From NCBI GenBank assembly GCA_037951165.1, contig JBBDHG010000031.1:434001-498000 (forward strand): a stretch of DNA of 64,000 bases, written 5' to 3'. Source of the stretch: Lophius americanus (lineage: Eukaryota; Chordata; Actinopteri; Lophiiformes; Lophiidae). The position numbers were made by a program, and so were the translations under genes. Positions 49,122 through 60,700 of the stretch are shown in pieces (positions within the stretch are counted from its first letter, which is position 1; each line of letters starts with the position of its first letter). Under the pieces are notes generated by a model. It was not told where the DNA came from. It saw nothing but the letters and a program-made list of their open reading frames with translations, and ran no database searches.

Positions 49122-50069
49122 ATATCATCCAAAACATTATAACCACAGACAGGTGAAGGGAATAACATTGATTATGTAGTTACCTGTCAGTGGGTGGGAT
49201 ATATTAGGCAACAAGTGAACATTTTGTCCTGAGGTTCTGTCTTGGAAGCAGAAAAAAATGAAAAACTGGGTCAGAACATGAGATCTTATTGGGTCTTCCT
49301 GATCTGCAATGGTTAGTACATACCAAAGTGGCTTTATGAGGGATACCCAAATTGTTATCTCTTGACGACTGGGTCAGAGAAATGTAGTGGAATGTAAGTG
49401 TCCAGTAAAATTAATTAAGAAAAGTACCCCCAAAATTGTGCTTAAATATGGTACTTGAGTAAATGTACTTAGTTACTGTTCATCACTGATTAGCAACTAC
49501 TAAAGAAGTATAAGAAAGGAGAACTCTGCACAGGATCATGGGAGCCCGAGACTCACAGAAATATGTTTCAGTTACCTGGGGAAGAGATGGTACCATCATG
49601 CAAGTAGGAAACCTAAGGGAGGCAGTGTGATTATTTTTTTTGGTCAATGCTGTGCTGGGAAACCTTGGGTCCTGCCACTCCATGTTTTTGCAGACCTAGT
49701 ACCTTCATGAAAATGTTATTCCCTAATAGCACTGGTCTCTTTCAGAAGTGTAATGCTCCCTGTCACACTGCAGAAATCAAGGAACTGGAAAAATGTTGAC
49801 TTAGCCTACAGATTCCCCAGATCTCAATCCAATGCAATGTCTGTAAAATGAACTGAACAAACATGCACAAACCATGGAGACCCTACCTCACAACTTCCAG
49901 GACGTAAAGGATTTTCTGAAAATATCTTTGCGCCAAATACCACAGCAAATCTTCAGAGATCTGGTGGAATCTATACTTGGAAAGGTCAGAGTTGCTTCTA
50001 CTGCGAAATGGGAATTTACATATAGGTATAATAGGCAGTTGCTTATCTTGTTATGACTCCTCAGTGTAT
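49122..50069 (+). mobile_element. Second Tc1/mariner-like relic, 3' of zdhhc6
   Basis: It starts with ATCCAAAACATTATAACCAC and ends TTGTTATGACTCCTCAGTGTA, degraded forms of the same terminal repeat as the intron 7 copy. The text between (GTGGGATATATTAGGCAACA, GGAAGCAG, CTGGGTCAGAACAT, and near the end CACAACTTCCAGGACGTAAAGG) follows the order of the same family. A foreign insert around 49380-49490 (GTACTTGAGTAAATGTACTT) interrupts it. The transposase is heavily mutated. Confidence 0.7.
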
Positions 50070-50600
50070 AATTCCACTTTGCAGTAAATAGTTTTAAGAT
50101 ACTTTACGCAAAGCTTTCATGCATTTCTGTTTATAATCTACTCACTAAACCTAACTTACTAATTATAAATATTTATCAAAAGATGTGATAGTTAACTGAA
50201 TTTGATAGTTGTGATAGTTAACTGAATTTAGCAGAAATACGGGGAATTATTTATGATAAATTACTTGATCTTAACATATCAATTCCACATATGAAGCCCT
50301 TTCGAGCCCATTTAACATTTAAAATCATCTGTTTAGAATGAAAGCGGTTGTGGATCAAAAACTTCGTCTACATTTTACTGTGGTCTAATTATGAATATAG
50401 GTAGACAACATGTGGATTGGAAAACAATATAAAATGAAGAATATAAGCAAATATAATAACATAATGAGGATTAAGTACACTTGAAATGGCGTACTTTCAA
50501 CATAAAATGTGTAAAATATGACCGTTACTATAATATTAGCTTTAGAGTGCATGTAAAATAGTTGAGACATATTAGTGCTTTTATTGCGAAAAGCAGCCAA

Positions 50601-51020
50601 CACGGAAGTTCATCCTATTATATTGTTTAATAAATATACACCTAACCTACAATTCTCTTCAGAAATACTTATGAACATCAAAATGAAGTTTTGGTGTCTT
50701 TTGTGACCTTTTCAGCACTTAAACTATTTTTTTATTCAACTTCTTTTGGGTTCTTCTTTCACTTCCGTTCTACTGGACCACATACCCCATTTGTCCTTGC
50801 TTTTTCTCTACCAATCAGTGTGAAGGGAGGGTATCACGTGATGACACAAGTACGCTCACAGTGAATAGCTTCTGCTAGTGGGTTGCTCCCTGTTTTTCAC
50901 TGGAATGGGCTGGTGACTGACAGTTCCGTGTTTGAGATTAGCAAGAAAGCTGTGCGCACTGTGAATGTGTGGAAATGTATTCTTAATTACTACTACTGCT
51001 ACGACTGCTTGATTAGATTG
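50601..51020 (+). promoter_or_regulatory. Candidate coasy promoter and non-coding first exon
   Basis: The stretch has an ETS-type CGGAAGT (50603-50609), a reverse ETS core ACTTCCG (50761-50767), a CCAAT box (within ACCAATCAG, about 50810-50818) and a perfect TCACGTGA E-box palindrome (50834-50841) within about 240 bases. A TTG|GTAAGA donor-like site follows at 51020/51021. The matching acceptor would be 54021-54023, leaving a 3-kb 5'-UTR intron. Motifs are seen; their use is inferred. Confidence 0.4.
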
Positions 51021-51502
51021 GTAAGATCGTGTTAAAAATGCAATTTCTTACAGGCAATATCATGGCAGTACTACATGACTTTCTAGCTAGGTCGCTACAG
51101 GGATACATACACTAAATTACTAATGTTTATTTATTGTTTATGTCAACTCTACCTATCAACCCATTATGTAATAATATAACGTAGACTAATTCGTATTTTA
51201 CTGCTGTAGTCCTTTTAATGTCCCCCCTCTCCTGTCTGCTAATTTTAGCCAGATATCAAGAAGTCAAAACATTTAGTTTAGATTATTAAATATGTAATTT
51301 AAGTCCCGAAAATATGCCATCACTCATTTTTTCCAAAGAACCTTTGACTCTTCTGCTGAGATTAAGGCCCATGTTATTAATGATTATCCCCTCCAGCAAA
51401 TATTTTTGTGAATGGGTCAGCGTCTTCAAATATTTTAACAAGCTCATGATTCCCTGTCACTGGAGAAAGACTGTTGTGAACTTTCTTGCCTTTGCGCTAG
51501 AT

Positions 51503-51532
51503 AGTAATAATAATAATAATACATTTAATTAG
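51503..51532 (-). repeat. L2-type LINE 3' tail, minus strand
   Basis: (AAT)n followed by ACATTTAATT, the reverse of the L2 3' terminus. Very short copy. Confidence 0.45.
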
Positions 51533-51719
51533 AACAAAATGTTGTGCAAAACGATACATACTTGCACGCACATCTATTCATTTAAGAAAAAGTAAATAAA
51601 GGTGCTCTGGCATAATAAGTAGTAAAAACTATATATAAAAGATAAAGTGCTCCTGTGCAGAGATGGGAGGGAGTGAGTCAGTGAGTTCAGTGGAATCTAA
51701 AGGTAGCATTCAGTTCATT

Positions 51720-52520
51720 AATTTGTTACCATATTTATCTATTCTGTCTGTATAATGTCTCATCAAATAGTGTTGTGTCATAAGGGGGATGGACGATTCT
51801 ATTGTCTCTTTTTGAAAAGCTTTGACTCTGTTAAATGGAAGTTATTATGGCAGGTTCTGATGTATAACAATATTCATGGAGGATTATTGGTTGTATTGAT
51901 GGATATGTATTCAAAGATTGTATCTGCAGTGCAAGTTACTAACACCTCCATTGGTGAGTGTTTTGAGCTCTTTTCTTTTCTCAATATTTATATCGGAGAT
52001 ACAAACGCTCCTTAGGAAAGCTGAACGTTGAGGAATATTTGACAGAGTGTGGTAGAGGAAGCATCTTTGTGGATTATTCTGTGAGGTGCATATCATAGGG
52101 GTCTAAGTTACTGCATAAGTGACACTGCAGGTATCCTAAGCAGTTTGACATTCTTACTTGTGATTTGTATTCTGCTGACATGTTGTGACTGTCCCACCTA
52201 CAATTCAGACAGACAGCAGAAATATTTACTCGGTTTTGGCATATCGTACAGTTGATATTGCACCATTTAGAAATAATAAAATAAGCCGTTTTGAATAGTG
52301 GCCATTATTGTTGATGCCTTTGTTCCTTTGATGTTGTTTTTAGGAGGGCTGGGGGCTTATCCGTTAACTGGTGAGGAACACATCATGCGTCATAAAGAGT
52401 AAACCACTTTATGATTTGGATCGATATTCAAGAGTTTATGAGAGTTGTCGATAGATTTAGAGGCCGGCAGTATCTCGGGCATGAATGGAGAAATCTACAT
52501 GAATTGTTTTCTAAACCTTG
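51720..52520 (+). mobile_element. Decayed LINE reverse-transcriptase fragment upstream of coasy
   Basis: The frame at 51755-52015 reads FYCLFLKSFDSVKWKLLWQV and continues to LLVVLMDMYSKIVSAVQVTN and FLNIYIGDTNAP. This follows the order of non-LTR reverse transcriptases (FxDFxKAFDSVxWxxL.. MYxxxxSxVxV..SxxFxxxxGVRQGDPLSP). The RQGDP block is lost. Further broken text to about 52.5 kb may belong to it. It is not L2 by sequence style; an I-like clade is my best guess. Confidence 0.55.
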
Positions 52521-54095
52521 TTAACTGCCTTGTTCCTTTGATGCTTTATACTGAAGAGGACTAGGAAAAGACACAACAATGTATTTTTTTCAGAGTAGGT
52601 TCAGATGTACGTTTTGGCCCTTGGGAGAGTTTTGGGCTCTCTTAGTGCTTTTTCTTGTGTTTTCTAATAAGCAGATACTTCAGTCATGTCTTTTCTTAAT
52701 TGTTTACATGGGCCAATTGCCTATAACCTAAATATAACCTAAGTTATACAATTCTTTATCATTTCCTATCTGAGGAATGAAAATTGCATTTTCAAGTTGA
52801 AAAAATGTAAATCTATAAAAAAATCTCATATTGTCAAAATAAACTTTTCCAGTATATATAAAATTGTGGGCAGGTTGGCTAAAGATATTGAGCCAGTATA
52901 AACTTGGAACCGTGGAAACAAAATGAAGGGCCTTAATATGGCCCTTAATGTTGTGCTTTAAAATGAGTTTTTTGTTTTCAGAAATACACTATTGTGTATA
53001 CACATTGTCACTCTTAAACGATCCCATTGTATTCTTAAGTTAGAGTCTGCAAATATTTGAACCAGCACAAGATACTACTCAGGATCCGCTGTTACTGAAG
53101 TCTGTCACAAAAAGTGAAGAAATCCATGTTAAAAGCATTTAAGAGCAAAAAGTTATATTTTGAAATTAGAGTAAAAAATGTGTATACATAAAATTCCCAA
53201 AATATCATAATATAACCAGCAGTGTTTGAATCCTGCCAAGGAAACTTTCCTCCGAGCAAAACTTGCAGAAAAATGACCTAAATGCGTAGAGATTAATACC
53301 TAAATGTTAAATGTGAAACAGTTTTTTTCAGGGTTTCTGTAATCCATTAAAAATCTTAGGTTATGGCTTTAATGATTCCAAAATATGTTAAGGTGTTAAT
53401 GCTCGCGATCTTAAATGTGGTATCAGTCATTTAATCTAGTTACTCCGCTTGAGGAGCTTCCCTTGCGCCCCAAAGTGAGTTTTTTTCTTATTTAAAAACA
53501 CAGTATTGTGTACATACAATACTGTATTTTTAAATAAGAAAAAAACTTAAATTACTTTATTCTGCAAATAACTGGCGTTCTGATATTCTTTCATATCTTT
53601 TGTTTTTTCCTAGTGTGGGCATGAAATGAGTATTAAATTAATTTCTAACTGTCTTAAACAGGTCGTAACATATCCTACATTAAACTTGTGGAAAACCTAG
53701 AGAAACTGTTTTTGAGTTATGCCTCAGAAACTCTTCAACCTGAGTTTCCATGGTATCTACACCATCGTTATGAATGTGCGTCTGAATGGCTGTGTGTCTT
53801 AACATTATAAGCGGTTAACAAAAAAGGATGGAGGATTTTAATATTGGAATGGTTCATTTTGTTGAAATTCTGCTGTGTTACACATTTGTACTATCTGTAT
53901 GTTAGAACAGATATCCGAACTATATGAATCATATCCAGTTGAAAAGTTAATACAAACCATCTTTGCCAACATCTTTAAACTTGAGCTCCTTAACGTTTTG
54001 TATCTTTTCTCCTTCTCCTCCAGTGTTCTTCTCGACCAACAACTTTTTCCCGTCTCCAGGTTCAGTGACAATTCCCAGGACTATCATCCGGTAAC

Positions 54096-54753
54096 ATGTC
54101 CATGTTCAGCACGGGCATCCTTGTGCTGACATCTCCTCTCCACACCCTCCCCTTGCGTATTGCCCCAGTGCTCAGTTCGGCTGCTCAGCTCGTAGAGAGC
54201 ACTCTCTACGTCCACCTCCATCCTGGGCTCAACCTCGGAAATGGAAGCCAGCCTCGACCCATTTTCATTCCTCCAGTTATGGACCTGTCTACGCTCATTT
54301 CCCGCCTTTACAACAATGCAGCTAACATATGCGGGCACCTAGATGTTCGTATTTTGTTGACCAATGTTTGTAGTCATTCGGCTGCCAGCCCCTTCCCCAC
54401 ACCCCAACTTCTGTCTCACTCCCCGGAGGTGCTGCTAACCGATTTTCCCCTGCAGGACCCAGGTCAGTCCCATCAGGTCCAACAGTGTTTGCAAAGGTAC
54501 ACGGGCCGCTGCTATGTTTGTAGTCCCGACCTGCCTTCGGTGCTGCTGCAGCCACAGCTATCAAAGGTGCAGAAGAAGGAGGAAGAGCTAAAGCCAGAAG
54601 AAAAGTCGGAACCCATGGAGACCTACAGCGATATGGTGGCAGGGGGGACCTTCGACAGGCTCCATGTGGCCCACAAGACGCTACTCACCATCTCATGCCT
54701 TCTTACCAATAGAAGGTTCCTGATTGGTGTGTGCGACCAAGCAATGCTGAAAA
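54096..54753 (+). CDS. coasy: coasy exon 1: N-terminal domain and PPAT active-site motif
   Basis: The 658-base exon opens with ATGTCC; a second in-frame ATG lies two codons later, but the first best matches the human MAVFRSGLLVLTTPL start. It contains SAAQLVESTLYVHLHPGL, LDVRILLTN and the PPAT signature GGTFDRLHVAHKTLL, and ends one base into a Lys codon at a GTGAGT donor. A pyrimidine tract ending in CAG at 54021-54023 makes this likely the second transcript exon, with 5' UTR from 54024. Confidence 0.95.
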
Positions 54754-57700
54754 GTGAGTAGCTCAGTACTGAGATGTTTTCCAGCATTTTGAAAATTTGT
54801 GCAGGCAGCCTGTAATCCTTCCCCCTTTTTCTTCCCTGATTCAGAAAAGGTGCTGAAGGAGCTGATTGAGCCGTACTCTATGCGGGTCCAGAAACTGGAG
54901 GAGTTCCTGCACGACGTCAAACCCTTGCTACAGGTGGAAATTATTCCACTTGATGACCCCTTTGGAGCGTCTGTGGATGACCCCTTACTGGAGTGCATGG
55001 TGGTTAGCGAGGAGACTAGAAGAGGAGGCGAGGCTGTCAATGAGAAACGCCTCGAGAATGTAAGTCAAAGCTTTTATTTACAGTATAGAAACATCTTTAT
55101 TTATACTTCTCCTGAAGGTGGGGTTCACCCAGAAATTACAAATGAGTCAGAATCTATTCATAACCACGATAAACGTAAAGCTATGACATATATATTTATC
55201 CGTGATTAAATCAACACCATATTGTTGATGAAAAAGCTGAGAACGTTTTATAGATGTCACTAAATATGATATTACGAAAAGAAGTCTAAGCCAGGACTAT
55301 CTATTTATCGGCTGTCACAACTTATTAAGTTATTAATTATCAGTAACATCGCTAATATTAGCTAATTTCATCTCTCATGGATAAAGTTCCCTAATTTCAG
55401 TTATCATAGCCCCTGTTAAGTAATCTTTAGCTCTCATAGCTAATGCTAAGTGAAATCTCCTGCCATAGCTAATGTTTAGTCATTTCATCCCCCATGGTTA
55501 AATTTAGCTGAACTTAGCGGATATTAGCTATGATATCAGCTACCATAGCTAAAGTTACGTAGCTAATTGCTGGTCAGACCTGAGTAAAGGGTTAAAGCAA
55601 ATTTCATCTCTCATAGCTAAATCTTATCTTATTTCCTCTTTTACAGCTAATGCTGGGTAATCTATCCTGCCATACCTTGTTAGCTAATTTAGGCTATCAA
55701 AGATAATGTTCGCAATTTCATCCCTCATAGCTAATATTACTTAATTACCTCTTTTATAGCTAATGCTGGGTAATCTATCCTGCCATACCTTGTTAGCTAA
55801 TTTAGGCTATCAAAGATAATGTTGGCAATTTAATCCTTCATAGCTAATGTTACTTAATTACCTCTTTTATAGCTAATACTAGGTAATATCACCTAACACC
55901 AATACTTGCTAAATTCAGCACTCATAGTTAGACTTAACTGAAATTAGCTGATATCAGCTATGGTATTAGCTACCATTTCTAAAGTTGCATCGTTAACCGG
56001 TGGTCTCAGTAAAGGGTTAAAGACTGCAGGAACCGTCCTGCTAGGAGACACATTAGCTCATGCGTGATATTACGTTCTCAGGGCCTTCAAGTTCTCGTCC
56101 TCCGCGAGATCCAGCTGCTGAAAGATGATCACTACACTGATCCAGAGGAGGAGAAGATCAGCTCTTCCACTCTACGCTCCCGTCTGCTGGGTACCCTTCT
56201 AACTCCGCCTAAAGTATGTCAAACTCAGATCGAGATTAAACAATTTTATTATCACACTGCGTTTTACTTTACGAGCTGCGGTTCATATTAGGTTGACATA
56301 ATCCTGCTTATCTTCAGGTGCATTTCAGGGCATGTTGCAACCTCTCAGTCAGTTCAATTATTTGTTAAAGTTCAGCGGAAAAGCCTTGTAAATGTTCAAG
56401 AGGAGACCTGAATCCTGCTCTGAAGTGTTATTGATTTCTAAGTTAAACATTAGTCTGCTTTCTCACGTTAGATGAGAAACAGTGTTTTCATACAAGAAGA
56501 TCAGGTTAGTATTTTATCTCAAGAAATTCATCTCTGGAAAATATAATGTTTAACTATCTTCATTCGAGTAGAAATAACAGATATCCACGCTGCCAAAGTA
56601 CAAGATGGATTAACCTGTTTAATGAAAAGACACGGCTGTGTTTTTAGGAGTGTACAGGAGGAGGATGTTGACATAAAAGTGGGCCCTCGTTGTCGTGGAA
56701 AGACCTTGTTTCTACGGGATCAGAGCAAAAAGGGCTGAGAAATCCACTTAGGCTCTAAAGAAAAAACTGCATCAACCACAATGCACTGCACCGGCCAATG
56801 ATGTATGACAGAGGCTACTTCACGTCTCATATTTGTACCTTAATGTGGCACAAATCGGATTTATTTCCAGGACTGTGGGAACAAAAATCAGTTTAAATAA
56901 AAATATCTACAAACATACTTATTTAAATAAAACATATATAATATAAATGCATGACTGCAAAATAGATATAATGGAAATCTCACATCTCCATGTGTTAAAG
57001 AATACTTGGGGGTGTAGAAATTCAGTGTCCTGTTGTTTATCATTCTAGCACCAAAAGGTTCAATTCATTAACTCCTCATTCTGAATAAAAGCCGGTTTTA
57101 TTGGCGAGTATTCTATTTGTTAAGAGATTGTGATGCAGGTAAGTCATATATTAGCAAATCAAAGGAGAAAAAAATGGATTTGGTTTTAAAACAAATAAAG
57201 ATGCAAAACAAAAAAGGACTTTATGGAAATGAATAAACCCATGGAGATCTATCCTGGATTGTTTCATATTGTAATCTAATTGTTCAGATTTCACCCATTA
57301 GGGGGAATTTTTGTGTAAAAACAAGGAAATCTGACTTGGTCTTCCTGAGCTCCAAAAGTCATAGTGAACTATATTTATCTTCATTATTGAGTCACTATGG
57401 GGTCTTTTCTCAGAGCGGACTGCTGACTTCATAGAAATGGGTCTATGTTCTGACAGTTCCTTCATAGGTTTTCAGATTATTAAATCTTCAGGGGTTTTCT
57501 GAGGGATGTACCCTTGTTGTCAGGGACGACAGCGTGAGCCTACTTATTATTTAGGTGGAGGCTTCAAAGACACCCATTTGTCTATTTGTCATCCTGGATC
57601 TTCATTTTTCTTTGTATTTTTAAATTCTGCAAAATAAAATAAAATGAAATGAAGCAATGTTTATAAAGATTCACAATCCCTTAAACATGTTTTCTGTAAT

Positions 57701-60700
57701 TACTCCTGCAGGTTTTGCGCTTTAGGACAGAGATTTGACTAAAATACACATTACAAATACCACATTAGCAGATCTTTTTGTTTTAAATGGGGTATGAGGC
57801 TAAATAAAATTTCAGATTTTAGTCCTGTCAGAAGATTTGTCAGATTTCTGCAGAGCTGGGGAACTCCTCCGCTGTGGGGCAAGGAATACCTCTGATCCGA
57901 CTTCACTTGTTTCAGGAGTCGTTTGTCTGCTTTTCATCATTCATCCAGGACACGCCCCATCTCCCTCCCCTCCCATACACCATCGGCCTGACGGGAGGCA
58001 GCGGCAGTGGAAAGACCTCTATCGCCCGGCAGCTGGAGGCACTGGGTGCGGTTCGGATCGATTGCGACAAACTGGGCCATGAAGTGTACCTCCCGGACAC
58101 CACAGCCTATCGGAGGGTGCTGGAAGAATTTGGGTCAGGTGAGGAAGCGTGTAGTTGTTGTATCTGACATTCGACCAGGACACAATTTAAAAGCCCACAA
58201 GCTTTTAATGTCACCCCTCTTAAAACAAAATAACTTTAGCATCCCATAATTCACTTTCTTTCATTTTCCTCCCACCACAGATGAAGTTCCATCTGTTTCC
58301 TGAGCAGCTCAATCATTATTTCTGAAGCATCCTAAGCACCTCAGTCATAATATAACTCTTTGTTTTAGTTTGTTTGTTTGTTAGTTTCCATGGTTACGAG
58401 CTTAACTCATTCTGTGAGTCGGGCTTTTGTCCCAGATGAGGGTTTTCAGCGAATAACTCATAATTGGCCGTTTCACAGACTCACTTCTAATCATCAAAAA
58501 ATTTCTACTTTCTACAATCTATTCTTTTCATACAAATAAATATGAGTCTCGAGGAATGTTTGAAATCCCAAAGCTTGTACAAACATCGTTCCTGGTGCGA
58601 TCACAAGGCACTCAGATCTCACCTTGCATTATAAGTGTGACCACTTCATAGTTTATGTTTGTCATAATGCAAAAAATTAAACATACTCTCGATTTTTGTT
58701 ATTGACAGTGACTGAGAATTTGTTGACGTTTTTTTCACAAAGTTCATCCAGCCTCTCTGATCAACCATCCCAAATGCTGCACGCTTTCTCAAGGGAGTCT
58801 AGGTTGTTGTTTTTTTATCACCTGGTTCAAATCAGGTGAAGCAGACGTATTTTCTCAGAAACATCTGCAACATGCTGCTGCAGGGACCGACGTGTGATTA
58901 TTATTATTAACATTCCAGTGATGTAAATGTTTAACAGACGGTGAGTAATCTATCCTGTCTGATGGTGCGGCTTGTTCTTCTAGACGAGTAGGTGGTTATT
59001 CAGTGGGAGCCATTACATTAACACTTTGTTTTGTTTAATTACCCTTAAATGTCCTTATCAAATATTTGGTTGAGCCCGTTTTGAGTCTGAGTTTCTTTTT
59101 GAAGATGTGACTGAACCTGTTTTCTAATATGACCCTGATGCCATGAGATCATGTTCAGGACTAAGGTGCCAAAGATTTAGCGCTGGGGGACACCACAGAT
59201 TTTTTTATGGCATATTAAAGCATGTAAGGACTTACTAAACCGAATAATGTAACTGGATACAACCATAAAAATCTAATAAGTTTTTCTTAAAACATATCTT
59301 ACTAAAAGGTTGATCTAATCGAATGTAATTGACTATTTTCAACGAAATACAAAATTTCATCATGAAATAAGTTTCTAAGTCAGTGTTACTTCCCAAAATA
59401 CCCTTAAATACTGTACATTATGCTATTACACAACATGTATTTTATATTTGAATGGTTTATTTCTGTAAAAGCGTGAAAGTAATGCCAATATATACAATTT
59501 TAGCTAAAAAAATGCTATAATTACTTCAAAAATATCAAATTTGTGACAAATTCTGCTTTTGTTCATCAGTGTGTGTCGCAATCTGGTTTAGGTTCCCCAG
59601 GTTTTGGGAGGATTTCATGAAACTTAGAATAGTGATCAGTGATCAACATATCCCTCCTCAAGTAGCCTCAGAATGCTCAATATTCACCTCTGAATTTCAA
59701 AAACTACACCCTCACATTCAGTTCTTCCAGAAAAACCCTGAAAGCCCGTAAGAATGTGGTCTGAGTGATTTGGATCTCAGTCTGTCTTGGTTGCATTCAC
59801 ACCTGTCCTCAGATCCGATCGGATCACTCCTGAGCACCGAGGATATTACCAGGTCTCACCATGGCTTTGATGTCAACATGACGTCTCTGTAATTTCTGAC
59901 ATCGACACATCCTAATGGTTCTGCACAGGCCCGTTAAACCTGCTGGGTGAGACAGGATCCTGCTGCTCTGCTTAGACATGTTACCTAGAAAATGCTTTGA
60001 TGAGAGTTAGAAGTAAAACGATTCATTCAGCGCAAAGTAAATTTATAATGGGAGGCTTTTTCACGTTAACTGACGGCTGCAGTCTCAAAGAGACTCATTG
60101 AAACATGACCTGATGATCATAGTCTCACGTTAGCAGTAGAGTCCCAATGTTTTTCACAAGAAGTTTTAACTTTGACTTGCCTTAACTCCAAGTCGTTCAC
60201 CGCTGCTGACCCAAAGTCATAAGAAAAGTCTTTCCAGTAGCTCAGAACCATCCAGATTAGACACAGTAGTTTGGGGATGATGTTCTGTGGAGCTGCAAAA
60301 CCAAAATGGAACATTTCTAGTCTATGGAATGATCAGCAGTATATCTACAGGAGTGAAGCATAGCGGTGGATCGATGATGCTCTGGTGCTGCTGGAAACCT
60401 GCGGCGTTTAGAGAGTAAGATGGGTTCCATCATAGTTGGATGGATAGATGGCTTGAACGCAGTCAGCTGACTTGATTCCCAGTGAAAATCACTGGTGGGA
60501 TTTGAGAAGGTGGTTGCATAATGTAAACCCAGAATTGTTCCAGGACTGTTAGCCTTTGTCCATGAGGAATGGGCTTAGACTCCTCAGGAGCGCTGCGTGA
60601 CGCTGGTGTCTGTCTGGGCCTCCAGTAGAAGCAGGTCAGAGCAGCTAAAGGGTCTGAGGCTGCAGATCCATGAATGATTTTTGTATTTGATTGGAAACAA

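Larger units (their letters stand above)
48551..54023. other. Interval between zdhhc6 and the coasy coding exons
   Basis: Contains the Tc1-like relic (49.1-50.1 kb), the candidate coasy promoter (50.6-51.0 kb) and the LINE relic (51.7-52.5 kb). 52.5-54.0 kb is AT-rich with no recognised feature, and ends in a pyrimidine tract and CAG before coasy. Confidence 0.8.

Noticed and set aside
54084..55040. Minus-strand ORFs opposite coasy exons
   Set aside because: Shadows of the conserved coasy coding sequence.
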